NCBI GenBank assembly: GCA_037176885.1
Contig: JAWWNJ010000058.1
Span: 806,001-870,000 of the forward strand
Source of the DNA: Favolaschia claudopus
Taxonomy: Eukaryota; Basidiomycota; Agaricomycetes; Agaricales; Mycenaceae
DNA length: 64,000 nucleotides
Direction of reading: 5' to 3'
Shown here: piece after piece, positions 44,268-56,000 of the stretch
Layout: each line of letters begins with the position of its first letter
Numbering within the stretch: position 1 is the stretch's first letter
The notes under the pieces: model-generated
Told to the model about the DNA's origin: nothing
Seen by the model: the letters and a program-made list of their open reading frames with translations, nothing else
Database searches by the model: none
Made by a program: the position numbers and the translations under genes

Positions 44268-46990
44268 GCCTTTTCACACCCTCAAACTGTTTACATTTTT
44301 CTTTTTGTTTTCTGGTTCTCAATAATCCTATATGCTCTCAGAACGGCAATTCTCTTTCTGGTACCCGAACGCCACAATTTTGCCAACTACCTACTGCCCC
44401 ACCCGCACCTAGAAGCAAACTATATACTTACTTACTCCTGCTGAAATGGATTTTTTTTTTCTTTTCCCAATTTTTGCTCGCCCTTTCAATCTCCGGACGC
44501 ATCGCTAGCCTCCATTTGCTGCCGTTTCCATCAGTGGAGTCAATCGCTAATAATTTCCTGTACAGGCTAGATAATAACCCGTCCGTCCCTTATCTTTACA
44601 GCGCGCATTCACCCGCTTTAAATCGCGTTTGATCGAGCCCATCGTGAAACACAGCGCGTGAGGGTGCGTTTTGGTGCGTGTGTCCGATGCATCGTCTTCC
44701 GTGTTTATACAAACTCGTGTCGGCGATGCTGAGCTTCGGCGGCGGCTAGTGGGGTTGCGGGTAGACAGCATTAGTGGGTGGGAGTTCGGACGAGATGCGG
44801 CTCGGATAGGTATTAAAGTGGCGGTGGTCGACCGAATTGCATGCAACAATTTGTCGGCATTGGGTTGGAGCGGGGACGACAGACGAAATGCCTGATGCGG
44901 AGTGAGGAAGAGGTTGGCTGGGTGAGACAGTGAAAAAGTCAGAATGAGTGAGAGCAAAGGAAAGGAAAGAGCGACGCACCTTGAATGCCCGTCAAGTCCA
45001 TCTCGGGAACACGATAACGATGTTGGGTGCGCATTAGTTCTTCATGGTGAAGCAACGGAACATCCCGTAGCTTTGATACAATGGGAAAGCGGATTGAAGT
45101 AGGGGAAGAACGTTAGACGCACCAATTCAACACAGCGCCGTGAAGCCGCGCGTACAAGGTGATTACGATAACCTAACTCCGAGTCGAAGGATTTGAGATG
45201 TAAAGTTGGCACCGCCGCGGCGCCGTCGACGATGGCGAGAACATAGCTGGTTGATCGCCGCCACACTGCCAACCTCCGTCGAAAGCGAGGAAGATTCCGG
45301 ATCCCGCTGAATTGCTGGACAGAACGGCAGTACCATACGTACGGACGCAGCAACACAGTGGGTGCTGGGAGCACAGGACGAGCGTTAACCCTCGGTGAAG
45401 TATGCTGAAATCGACTCGCATGGCGAAGACAAAACTTGCATGGGAGGCGGGGACGGACGCGGAGGAGCAGGGGATAGCTCTAAAAACCACTGTGAGTTTG
45501 ATACTGGGATGAAGGACAAAAGTTGGAGTTCACTCACGAGTGGCGCCCTGTGGAATGCTACGAGAGGAACATGATGGCGGCTTGGAGAGAACTTCGTGTG
45601 GAGGTTCATGCTGAGGAGATCACGGATGAGTGTTGAGGCCTCGCACGTTCGCGAATCGCCATATGATCGAGTCGATACCACAGCGAGACTCTGCCAGAGA
45701 GGGAGCCGAGTGGAAGACACTGCTTCCTGCCCGTTCAGCTAACGCTCGCGCGGCTTCGCGAAACATCCTCAGCGCCTCTGAGCGCTCAGACATCGATGAC
45801 CTAGCCCATATTATCAGCGAGATGGCGATTCGACGCCGGAGACGGCCAGTGCGCGCAGCACATGAGCTGGCCGCGAATCTGAACAGCTTTGACTGCATAC
45901 ACCTCGAGATCAAACGAAAAATTGTCCAAATGGACGATCGAGGTGCCCCAGCAGCGTAGCTGCATGTACCGACGAGAGCAGAGGCGGTAATATGCGCTAT
46001 ACAAGCTCTGAGTCGAGCGGACTAGCGCGAGCAAAGCTCGGTCAAGCAAGGGAGTGGTGAGATCTGCTAGGGATATTGAGGGCGATGGAAGGTGGTGTTG
46101 GAGACGGGGAAGGCGGAGAAGTGTGGCGACAAGGGGAGGTGATGCGCAGAGCACAATGAATTGACGACCTTCGGTGTCTGGGTAGAGCGGAGTAAGTTGG
46201 AGACGAAAATCAAGGCAGGGAGTAATACATACCTGCAGTATTTAGTGAAGATGGCGCGGCGTGCAACCGTCGCACGAAACACGCGAAACAGTCATGGTGG
46301 TCGCTTGCATGGCATGAAGATTGAAGAAACGGGGTTGTCGTGAAAGCGGCGGAGATGAGGACGGCGGTGGCGAGACGGGCACCAAGGACAAGGCGCTCTT
46401 GAGACCGTCTGTCCCGGTACGGCAACCCAATGAAATTCCCGACTCCTCTTTGACGAGATGCATGCAATACGAGCAGACGGCGAATTGATCGGCGGTAGCA
46501 AAATTCGATATGAGTTACTCTTCGCGCTGACACAACGGCTTTTCAGAGTCAGTATTGCCAAGTCACAAACGAAAGAGTAATTCGGACGTACCTTAGACCT
46601 GTCGTTGTGCTATATCATGTTCCCGAGCTCGTCATGAGCTTGGACGACTTGAAGAAAATCACTGGAAAGACAAAAGAACACGCAAGTACCGGCGCGCTTG
46701 ACGTATTTCTTGAGCACAAACAGCAATCAGAAGCGAAGTGGGTGGATCACAGTCTGCCCCAAAGCCCGTCTGCCACAAACACGTCTCGAGAGCGTCGACG
46801 TCGTCGTTGTTGGTGGACAAGACAGTAGCCGAATAGCCGAGTATTGCAGTTCCCACGGTCCTCGTCACCCGCCACATCGACCACAGTCGGTGAACGACAT
46901 ATCTCTCTTGGACGAACAAGCCATAGCAAGATTCGGTTTTCAATAATTTTTTTAAGGTATCTATACAAGCGCCAGACCCGCCGCGGTGCC
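44268..46990. other. Unassigned, possibly further decayed gene sequence
   Basis: GC-rich with many short overlapping frames. The minus frame at 45913-45620 and plus frame at 45630-45959 are the longest but carry no motif that I recognise. Its texture resembles the pseudogene block that follows. Confidence 0.35.
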
Positions 46991-47039
46991 GATACTTGCG
47001 TGTCCGTCTATTTTTTCTACGATTGCGGGAGAGAAAAAT

Positions 47040-47340
47040 TATGCAAAGATAGGTTATAGAAATTTCAAATAACCACAACAGCGAGGAGCGTCGAAACCCA
47101 CCACACCGAACGAGTAAAAGGCTTCCAGTTTTATTCCACTCCATTTGCACCACACCGCTCTTCGGATTCGGCTTGGTATGGTCTGCTCGCTGATCGTGAT
47201 ATTGAATGAGCTTTCGGTTCGCCCCAAATTTGCCAACTGCAACCACCGTTGCTGAAGAGTTTCGCCCCGAGCTGAGGGGAGGCTGGCCGGCGGGTGGGGG
47301 GAAGAGCTCATATGACCGCTCTTTGTCAAGGAGGCTCATT
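47040..47340 (-). pseudogene. WD-repeat protein fragment, possibly WRAP73/WDR8-like
   Basis: The minus frame contains KPNPKSGVVQMEWNKTGSLL followed by LVR, and after a one-base shift FGVVGFDAPRC. In WRAP73-type WD40 proteins a 'xKPNPKxGVxxxEWNxTGxLLxxRxD' strand follows a proline-rich linker, and PPAGQPPLSSGRN precedes it here. Only one repeat is recognisable, so the assignment is weak. It lies beside other decayed host genes. Confidence 0.3.
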
Positions 47341-47542
47341 CGTCCGGCCTATCTGGTATTGAGTTTCAACGTCCCAGTAGGAACCCAAGTGCATTCTTGA
47401 GCAAGTTCATACTAATTCCGAAGAATCAAACGACAGGAGCTACTCAGCTAGTGGCTATTGTGTGTCATCGTCCATCGAGTGTACAGGCGAATAGAAGAGC
47501 GAAAACTCGGAAAAGAGAAATATGCTTGGGTCTGGGTTAGAG

Positions 47543-48900
47543 TTATTCCTTCCTTGCAGTCATCATTCCCAACCCATTGGTATTTCCTTTCAGTACGACG
47601 ACGCGGCGGAATACCATAAACTCAAAGTGCCTAGACAATACAATCTCCATCATCAATTGTAGCCAAAGCGATGTATGTTGCATATTCCGTATTCCAAAAA
47701 GGATTTGTGGAACGACAAGTTGATAAAGCAAGTGCCAAGTACAAATATCGATCATCCCCCACACGCCCTTACCGTGCCCGCGCCCACTTCCCGCTGTCGT
47801 AGGGATCCGATTCCCATGCCCATTCATCCCACCAGGCAACGGACTCATCAACCAATTTCCGATGGGCGTCTCCGCGCCGCTTCCGCCCCCACCCGCAGCC
47901 TCTCGGCGTCCTCCGTATTCCGCACACACCCTCCATATGTCTCTGCACATCCGCGCGTACTCTTCTTCCCCAGGAGGAATGTTAAGGTCGAGACACCGCA
48001 TGACGAAGTTGCCTTCGAGGCCTTTGCCAAGGGCGGGCACGCCTGCGGCACCGAGAGCGTTCTCTGTGAGGTCGAGGTGGAGCGAGAACGATGGTGGCAC
48101 CGGCGGAGCCCATCGAGGTAGAAGATTATTTTGATTCAATTCGTGTGCCGTTGTCTATTATTAGCTCACTGCTTACTTGACGAAAACAAGTCTCGTTTTA
48201 TTCAAATCTAATTACTTACATTGTAGCTATATTATACTTAGTTAAGTGTCTGACTCGTACATGTGAAGGAACGGCTAGGAAAAGCCAGGGTATCAGCATT
48301 CCACACCCAGATTTGAAGCGTCGAAACATGTGGATTAGACTTTAGCACGAACATCATGCTTAACAGAGACCGTTTCGTAACTCGTTGCTCTCCCATTGCG
48401 TCTACTCGATGGGTCAACACAAACATCTTCTGCAACAAATTTTCCAGCCCTGCAAGCAATTGATCTTCGAAGGTCACACTCACCCTCATTGTGCAGGGTA
48501 ATGCTCTGCAGCCGTCGCGGTGACGGCAGAACGCTGCGATTGTGCAACACAGAAGATGGAGATCGCCGGGGCGTTGGAGTACTGAAGAACTTGGATGCAA
48601 TGCATGATTGAGCGCGTCGGCCGAAACCAAGCAAGTCAGTGAATGTCCAACGATGAGAGCACACACGACGTACAACACGGTGTTCAACACGTGTCTCAGC
48701 GGAAAATCCACCGGTGGCAGCGTGGGCACTGGCGTGTGGATGATGCTATTGTTCCGCAGAAACAGAAGTAGGGAGCGAGACGCCGGATACCCTCTAGGCG
48801 CGGACGCAAATGCAGGAAGCTCGAGCGCGGCGAGGGCTTTAACTTGGTTGTGGCTGGGGCGATGCACAGAAACCCAGTGCCACCCGCAGAAAGTCAGTAG
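47543..48900 (-). pseudogene. Leucine-rich-repeat (RNI-like) protein, decayed 3' part
   Basis: 48139-47760 reads LDLTENALGAAGVPALGKGL, EGNFVMRCLDLNIPPGEEEY and ARMCRDIWRVC. The 'LDLSxNALGAAGVPALLxxLEGNFVMRxLDLNIPPGxEEYARM' block is a distinctive last repeat of a conserved basidiomycete RNI-like LRR protein. The next expected residues (RNTEDAERLRVGAEAARRR) are in another frame, so there is an indel near 47920. A late GKGVWGMI motif is kept at 47757. Upstream, 48900-48240 has LRR-like RSLLLFLRNNSI but is otherwise unrecognisable. Scaffold function is known only from the family. Confidence 0.55.
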
Positions 48901-48957
48901 CGTTTCCGAACTGTATGGCCAGTCATTCCAAAGCAGTCCAAGGAGACAAAAAAAGAT

Positions 48958-50540
48958 TCAAACGTAGACGCACCGTAATCTGATACGTCTGCTAGCCTTT
49001 GCGAAATAGCGCACTCACTTGATGCCGTTGTTGTTGCTCTTCTCGAACACCTCGAGGAAGCGCACGATGAGCCCCGACGCCATGAACATCAGCACCTGGA
49101 AGTCGACGTCGATCGACGGCCGCGCTCATACTTGGCGGCGAATTGTGCTAGTCAGGTCGGCGGTGGCACTGAGCGATTCCTGTCCGCCTTGGAGACGGGG
49201 AGTCTGTAAGGGAACAATACATCAGCATCGTCGAGACAAGTATAAGAGAGAGAGAAAGAGAAGAGAACGTTCCAGACAACGACATTTTTGCCAGGAACAT
49301 ATTGAGCCTTACCATTGGCAACCTGACAGTCTACAGCCGTTGTGTTCAGTGGTGTCGGTATCCGAACGACGACGTTGGTTGCCAAGAGCTTGTTGTTGAA
49401 AATGGCTTTCACTGTAACCGCATACGAGACTTGCGTGACGCCGATCTCTGTGACGGTGGGGATGACACGCAAAGGTAGCTTTACGTTGGAGGTGCTTCAA
49501 TAAGGGGTCGGTAAAATGTAGTCGCGTCGAAGTACGCACTGATGGAATCGGCAGTCGTCCAGCTCCACCACGTCACTAATGCACGCATTTGGATGTGCCC
49601 ATCGACGTCCGCTCTTAGCACCGCACCTTGGAGAGACGAGTTTTGAAGGACATGAACCCAACGGTACATACCTTTCGCACTCATACTGAGATTGACAGTT
49701 TCGACGACATCTACGAACGCTTCATTCTTCTTGTACTTGACGTCAGTTCTCCTCCAGCTCGTCGCTCCAGTGGCTTGAGCTGTGATCTTTGACGACTCTT
49801 CCTGAATCGCAAGTCAAAACGCGTCCAAAATGCTCTGACCAGACGACATACAGCAGCAATCGCTGAAGACATGACACTCTCCATCGTGATATACGTTTTC
49901 AGGTATCGATTTCGCTGTTCTGTGGGTATCCAAAATCATGGATTTCTAAGAGGCAGTCAGCAGATGGTACAAGAAGATAAATTCGTAGATTTCACCGTCA
50001 ATGAGCTTGTAGATCAGCACGAAGTTGTTCTTGATTGACTCCTCGTCTATCTTGCCAAAATACGACTTGCAAATATTGATAAATCGGTATCAGAACTCGA
50101 AGACCAGAGCCGCGTTGGCATTATTCCTGATTCACATGTGAGATGATATACCGGGCAATGAGGACATGGCTGGACACACTTCGTCACGGCCACAACATAG
50201 AGACTGTTTATCCGAACGTGAAAAAAGCTTGTTGACCCAAGCGTTATAATTGGCGACCGTACATCGCTGTTTGACACGACCTGAATTCGAAAGACATCCA
50301 CTTTTGAGCGTCTGACTAGAACATTAGCGTGCGATCCCAAGGTTGCACAGGAGCACGGACTTGCAATCCGTCCGGTACAGTCGCGAGATTGGGACCTAAT
50401 GCTGGGCCCCAGCTTGAGTTGCGGTTCATTCCTTCGTTTCCATGAACTGACCCCGCCCGTTTGATTGAAGATGAAGAATGATGCCTGCAAATAATTGGAC
50501 TTTCGCGATCGCCGAAGGGATCTAAACCCACAGAGATCAT
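48958..50540 (-). pseudogene. AP-2 clathrin adaptor complex subunit mu, pseudogene
   Basis: The ATG at 50540 (MIS) splices to ASFFIFNQ, then VDVFRIQVVSNSDVRSPIIT and SFFHVRINSLYVVAVTKC (longin domain). After an intron come NNANAALVFEF, a stop where Cys is expected, [18 protein letters not shown] and [13 protein letters not shown]. Next are DFGYPQNSEID with a one-base deletion, TGATSWRRTDVKYKKNEAFV, DVVETVNLSMSAK, LRADVDGHIQMRAL, a frameshift with loss of the following loop, VELDDCRFHQ, LPLRVIPTVTEIGVTQVSYA, PRLQGGQESL, and IDVDFQVLMFMASGLIVRFL. Two conserved Trp codons in QVWARP and IKWVRY are TGA. Introns sit where they would be expected. AP-2 mu normally binds YxxPhi cargo signals in endocytosis. 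At least three stops, two frameshifts and a deletion show that this copy is dead. Confidence 0.85.
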
Positions 50541-50852
50541 GACGCTATGCCAAAGGCGTCACCGACAGACTATATCGCAGGTAGTCAGGACGCGTAGAGT
50601 TCCCTACTTCGTGGGGTACTTAGCTGGTAGGCAGTGGTAGCTGGTGACGGCGAAAAGCAAGTCCAAATTAGGAAGCTCGGGTGCCCGGCCCGGCTGAATA
50701 TTGTCCTTCCATTCCCAATCCATTCCTTCCCTAGTCTTGTCCGTGGTGGTCTCTGAGGTTCTCTGGCGCAATGGCAGCCTTCATGCGGCAAAGCAGAAAA
50801 GCAAGTCCTCGTACTGGTTGATAATCTACTCGAGGCTCCACGAACTTGCCAG
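50541..50852. promoter_or_regulatory. Divergent interval between the AP-2 mu and FAHD1 pseudogenes
   Basis: About 310 bp separating two diverging relics, the size and arrangement of a normal fungal shared promoter region. No core element stands out. Confidence 0.35.
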
Positions 50853-51785
50853 CAGTTTGTCGCCATTGGCCGGAATTACACCATGACGCCAGTGGAACAT
50901 GTTATATAAGAACTAAACACTGATACCGCCCTAAGGAGCCATTTTTTTTCCTGAAACCCACGTCGAGTTATATTTCTTTTGGAGGAAAAGTAGAAATACC
51001 CAGCGGCATTTCGCTCACCATGAGGGTGCGCTAAAGTAGCGGCTTTCGCCGGGATGCGTTCATGTCCAGTGCGAACGGAATTCTAGTTGAGCTTGGAGTG
51101 GTCATCGGCAAAGGGGACGGGATATCAAGCAAGCAGATGCTGATTCTCATGTTGCTGGCTATGGTACGACTGCTTTTGTCGGCCGAGTCGAGACTTTCAA
51201 CGGTCCTGTAGCCCTTGCAGTCGATATGACCGTTCGAAACATGCAAGATGAAGCCAAGAAACGCGGCCTTCCTTGGTCTGCTGCACAGGGCTTCGACACC
51301 TAGGGTAGGCCGCCCATAATTGTTCAGGTGACCGTCGTATTCAGTGACCAGTCTATCTTTCCAGGTCATTGATTCCCCGGAAAAACCAAATCTCTAACCC
51401 GCATAACCTCGGAATTGCTGTAAAGGTACATTGAAGGTAGATTTCGCTTCTCTTCGTTCACGCTTTTCTTACAGATCAATGGCGCTTTCAAACAAAACGG
51501 TACCACTGCCGACATGATCTTCAAAATTCCGCGTCTCATCGAGCCCATCTCTTCCATAATGACCCTGAAGGCACGTCTCTTCAATCTGGATTTGCCAATA
51601 TCTTACCTTGTGTGTATGGGCAGGAAGGCGATCTGACTCTGATCGGCACACCTTCTGGGGTTGGGCCAGTATCTCCTGGCGACAAAGTCGGATGCACGCT
51701 CGCCGACAGCGACGAAAAAGAATTATCTGTGCTCGACTTCGTCGCCGTCGCTCGCGAAGGCGGATACCAGTTCGTGCCAAAGTAG
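50853..51785 (+). pseudogene. FAHD1-type fumarylacetoacetate hydrolase-family protein, pseudogene
   Basis: QFVAIGRNYT at 50853 is followed by HVI-stop-ELNTDT, EPFFFLKPTSSYISFGGKVE and IPSGIS. A missing base follows before AHHE, then ELGVVIGKG, another shift before RDIKQADADSHVAGY, an intron, ALAVDMTVRNMQDEAKKRGL and PWSAAQGFDT followed by a stop. A damaged junction leads to ISNPHNLGIAVK, then NGAFKQNGTTADMIFKIPRL, SSIMTL and EGDLTLIGTPSGVGPVSPGD to a natural stop at 51785. The metal-binding 'HHE...E...D' and the 'GTPxGVGP' loop are the family hallmarks. FAHD1 enzymes are mitochondrial or cytosolic acylpyruvate hydrolases or oxaloacetate decarboxylases. At least two internal stops and two to three frameshifts are present, while the last two exons look almost intact. 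Confidence 0.85.
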
Positions 51786-51998
51786 CCTGGGTCTCATTTG
51801 TGTATGACTCGGAGGCCTGCGTCGTGATGAATCAATCTCTTATTCATCGAACCCTGCTGTGTCTGTAACCAGAACCCGATCTAGCTCGTTTTCCAATTCA
51901 CTCAAGATGCTTAAAAGTTAAGGCTGACTCATGCCCAGAGACCGATGCGTGGCTGGGCCATAAAAACTCTTCACCCATGATATTCCTCGAATGCTCAA

Positions 51999-53000
51999 TT
52001 AAGACATCCCGCGCGAAAAGGATCCCAAAGATACAGCAAATCTGAATTCAACTAAGTAATATACGTGCGAAAGTCTCGGTGAATACAATGAATCGAGCCT
52101 ATCGAGGCGTACATTTTTCTGTCTTGGGGCTCTGTGGATCAGAATGTTCTGAAGCAGCCTCGAGCCACTCGTAAACGTCCAGCTACCGGCGGTAGGCGTC
52201 AACTCCCCGTCAGCTGGCAGGCTATTGAACTCTCCGAAATCCGCGAACCTGTCAAAAGCCGTGTCCTCCATCTCGTCTGAGAATGATGACGAGAAGGTGA
52301 AGGGATCGGAGCCATTCGCGGCGGCTGCATCGGAGAAGGGACCAAAAACGTCCTAGGATACAATGATACACTTTTTAGTGAGAGTATGAGGATGAGCAAC
52401 ATAGCGAAACTTACATCGTCAAAGAGATCAGCCGCTACGGACCGCGAGGCTTCCGCGCCCGGCGTAAATACGTCCTGTGAACGAATGTTGAGAAAACCCT
52501 CTGGCCGCCAGTCGTACATATACTTACATCAAAGTCAGCAGCACTAAGCGGCCGTCTCTCTGATCCTTGCATATGCCGACTCGAGACTGGTGGTTTCAAG
52601 TTTCCATATCGTCCGTCGAGCTTTCGTCGGCACAACGACGGCGCAAGTGACTAGCGCCAGCGCAGGCAACCGGACAGTGGGATGTCGAAGCATACGCGCA
52701 CTCACAGTCGTTATTCATTTGTCATCGGCGAAGGTGTACATCGTGCGGATGGAGGAAGATCGGCAGGTGAGTGCAGCAGTGGGCAGGAGCACCATACATA
52801 GATCCATAGTACGTTGGTAGTCCGTATCGCGGGGCAGAACCATAGTTCGTAGCATTCTTACACGGCGAGATGGCTGGAAAAAACTGCAGAGCGTCAAAGA
52901 TTCGCAGGGTGGTTATCAGCAGTTTCGTCCTCCTGCAGCGAACCCGCTACTACATCCGCTTCCGCATCATCCGCCTCGAGGACAGAGACACGCAACTGCC
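51999..53000 (-). pseudogene. SAPS-type (SIT4/PP6-associated) phosphatase regulator, C-terminal remnant
   Basis: Segments in order on the minus strand are NYGSAPRYGLP at about 52845, GNLKPPVSSRHMQGSERRPL and SAADFD. After an intron comes DVFTPGAEASRSVAADLFDD, then after another DVFGPFSDAAAANGSDPFTF, DTAFDRFADFGEFNSLPADG and ELTPTAGSWTF. The 'DDxFGPFSDAAAA.DPF.FS.SF.D....DFG.F....DGELTPT..SW' tail is the C-terminal end of fungal SAPS proteins, which bind SIT4/PP6-type phosphatases. The roughly 700-residue N-terminal SAPS domain is not recognisable upstream, so this is a truncated copy. The last two introns remain canonical, and I cannot tell which frame holds the original stop (52099 or 51999). 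It is convergent with the FAHD1 relic. Confidence 0.68.
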
Positions 53001-56000
53001 ATGGGCGTGCGTCATTCAAGCCGCCACGGTTGAGGCAAAGCATCGTGTCCTCACCGCGCGCAGCTCGCGCTCGCCTTTGAATCGTGACCTCGATGCTTTC
53101 CCCGACGTCGAGGACTTCTTTATCACCCTCGAGGCTTTGACCGCCCTTGACATCTTCGAGATCATTTCCATCCTCGACCTCCTCCAAATCTACTGGTGAC
53201 CGGCGATCGAGGAGGATCGAAGTTACTGGAAGATCGCCAAGCGCTGCGGAGGAACCATACAGCGAAGCTGCAGGACACACACGTCCACTGCTGACAAGGC
53301 TCGTCATTCTTGTTAAGCTTCTTCAACTCGATGAAACGTTTTGAGCACGTCCACTTCGCGGCGCTGACGCGTCATGCCGTTCTATATGCTCAAGGTTTTC
53401 TCGTCGTCCTCCTCGACCTCACCGTCGACGAGGTCCGCCTGAACTAATGCTCACTCAGGAATGCAAGCAAGCAGTGAGCCCGCGCGTGTCCTGCCTATTG
53501 TACATAACAGCATCTCTCGGGTAAGCGCATCACACTATGGTCATCGTCGGTGGATGAATGGATGCGTTTAGGTGTCTAGATGCGCAACCGAGCACAGGAA
53601 GGGGGAAGAAGCGGGACCGGAGCCTCCATGTTGTGGAAGGCGGATCCAGGAGGCGAGGGCATGAATGCACGGATGAGTGAGGGAAGGTAAATGAGCTTCA
53701 CGGTGCCTATATAGTTGAATCCGGCGGACACTTCCTCTTGCTCTCCACAAAAGCGAAATGAGAGGAGGACGGGATGCGTGGCAGCGGAAGCTTGAAAGCC
53801 CCAAACCGCCTCGTCATGCCAGACATTCAGCGGCGGGTCGACTTGAGGCTCGCCCGCAGCATGTCCGCGCCTCAATTTCGTCCCGCAGCGACGTCGTGAT
53901 TCTGCTTGGATACCATAGGCAGCCGTATTCGTCCACCGTCTCCGTCGATGGCAAAACGTTAACTTCATGCCAAGGTCGGGAAACGCATCAGCACCAGCAT
54001 TCAAAGAGAAGCAGTCAAGGGGTGGTGCGTGGTCGACGAGTTGCGGGCCCTCCTTCGTAGTATATAACGACATCAGCAGCAGAACGGCGGTGGTATGTGC
54101 ATAGCATACCGCTATTGTAATTGGAATTTTAGCAGCGACGCATCTTCTGCGTCTTCTCCTTGCCACGGCACGAGCAGTCAGCCCTGGATTGGACGGCATT
54201 GAGCAAGGATGGAACGTAGATGACAATGAAGACGCACGCGTTCTCGGCTGTCGCTGAGGGCATATCATATCCCTCCCTCTCTGAACCCAACGCCAAACTC
54301 CATAACCACTTCTACCTCTGCCTCGGCGTTGACGCCCAAGGCGGTCATTGAGGAGATTGGTAGCGAAGTTATCAAAACGAAAACGGGCGGAAGTACAGCG
54401 TCAAATGTAGAGACCGTTTGACGACTCGGTCAACGTGCGGTGCGATTCTGGACAGCCCGGACACGAGTGCGAATAGGTGGTGGCTGGGGTTGTGGGCCCG
54501 CGGGAATGGGGCGGGAAGAGGTAGAATATACACGGGCCAGTGGCAAGAGCGGAGAAGGAGCATACTACCACGCGCTCAATGACGACGACGTCGTTGTGTA
54601 CTGATCCGTGCGCGTCCTACAGCGACGTCATGCATCTATAGGCGTATATAGACCATTCGCCTGCGGACCCGCCCTTCTTTCCGCATGACGACCAAAAGGA
54701 GAATCTGCTGCAGCGTCCTCACTGGTACGAGCATATTGCGTATTCGTTGGTCGGGTATACGAAGAGTATACGTGGGCGGGGTAGACGGACGAGCGTAGCC
54801 TCAGGATGGAGTCGGAACGTCTTCGATCCGAGGCCTAGAGATATAGTGCGATGATCATCAGCATGCGAGGGCTTGGGCAGAGCGAGGTGTATATCGCGTA
54901 CTATATATCCATCTTCCTCGTCATAGTCTACTTCTTTCTCTCCAACGAGTACAGCAGCCGATCAATCCTTCGACTATACCCGCATGTACCTCGCCTCCGT
55001 CGCACCCCGCAGCGGCTTCCATCCCTGATCCAGTATACGGATCCGACACGTCATAACTAGTCCATCGTCAACGCGGTATTCTGCCACCGCCAGCGTCGCT
55101 GCGCTCCCAGCTGCCGGCGTGCGTGCGGAGGCGGAAGAGATGACATATATAATAGGCGGTTTTGGAGAGAGAGAAAGCAGACCGGCGTTGATGATTTGTG
55201 AATGCGAGATGTCGTTTTGAGGGAGGCGCGTCCGAATGAGCCGGATGCTGAAGATCGGTTAGGATGATTCGGATCCGTTGTAGTGTATGTGTGTGTGTGG
55301 GTAGAATTCAGAGAGGTCCGAAGGTGACAGTCACAGTCGGCTCCCTGCTCTCGGTGTGTATGCAAAGGCGGAAGAGATGGCGCAAGGAGAGGGTGGCTCT
55401 CGGCGAAGAGAAGGCTGACTGGTGATTCGTCAGTGCGAGAGGTCATTGTGGGATAGGCGCGTGCCAGTCAACCGAATGCTGAAGAGAGGAGCCGGTGGGT
55501 CGTTCGTCGGGCGGTTTTCATGCAATCGGAATGTAGACGAGGAAGCCGAATTGATGCGCTGAGACAAATGAGGGATTCTGACGCGACTTGCTCTCTACGC
55601 AGACGCGTAGGGCGTTTGGAGCAATTTCGTAGGCGTGGGAGCCGAAGGAGTACGGTAGTACCTGAGGTCGACGCAGCAGCGCCTGCCGCCTGGAAGATGA
55701 GATTGAGACATGATGAAGACGAAGCCAAACCTGGCCTCATGGCAGATGGAAGACTGACCATGTATTATATCCCAATGACTTGAAATCCATACCGTTGACT
55801 TCGGTCTTGAAGACGACTGAGGCCCCCGCACTAGTTTACAGAGAGCGAGCTTAAAATTTCGTTCTCGTGGATCTCGCGTGTTTGCCTGATTTTTGTCCTG
55901 GATTCAGCGACGTCTCGACGCCTTGAGCAGAAAATTTGTCAGTATAAACGAAGGATATCCACGTTGGAGCCGAGACGCACCTTGGATATCATGGCATCGC

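Noticed and set aside
45620..45959. Overlapping sense and antisense open frames of about 100 codons
   Set aside because: Neither shows a known motif. The overlap on both strands suggests GC-driven open frames or decayed coding sequence.
50341..50400. Possible tRNA (stem ACGGA/TCCGT with loop CTTGCAA)
   Set aside because: An anticodon-like arm is present but no T-arm motif or acceptor stem can be built. The segment lies in an insertion within the AP-2 mu pseudogene.
53576..54268. 230-codon minus-strand open frame
   Set aside because: No recognisable motif, erratic composition, and all three frames are about equally open. It is not supported as a gene.
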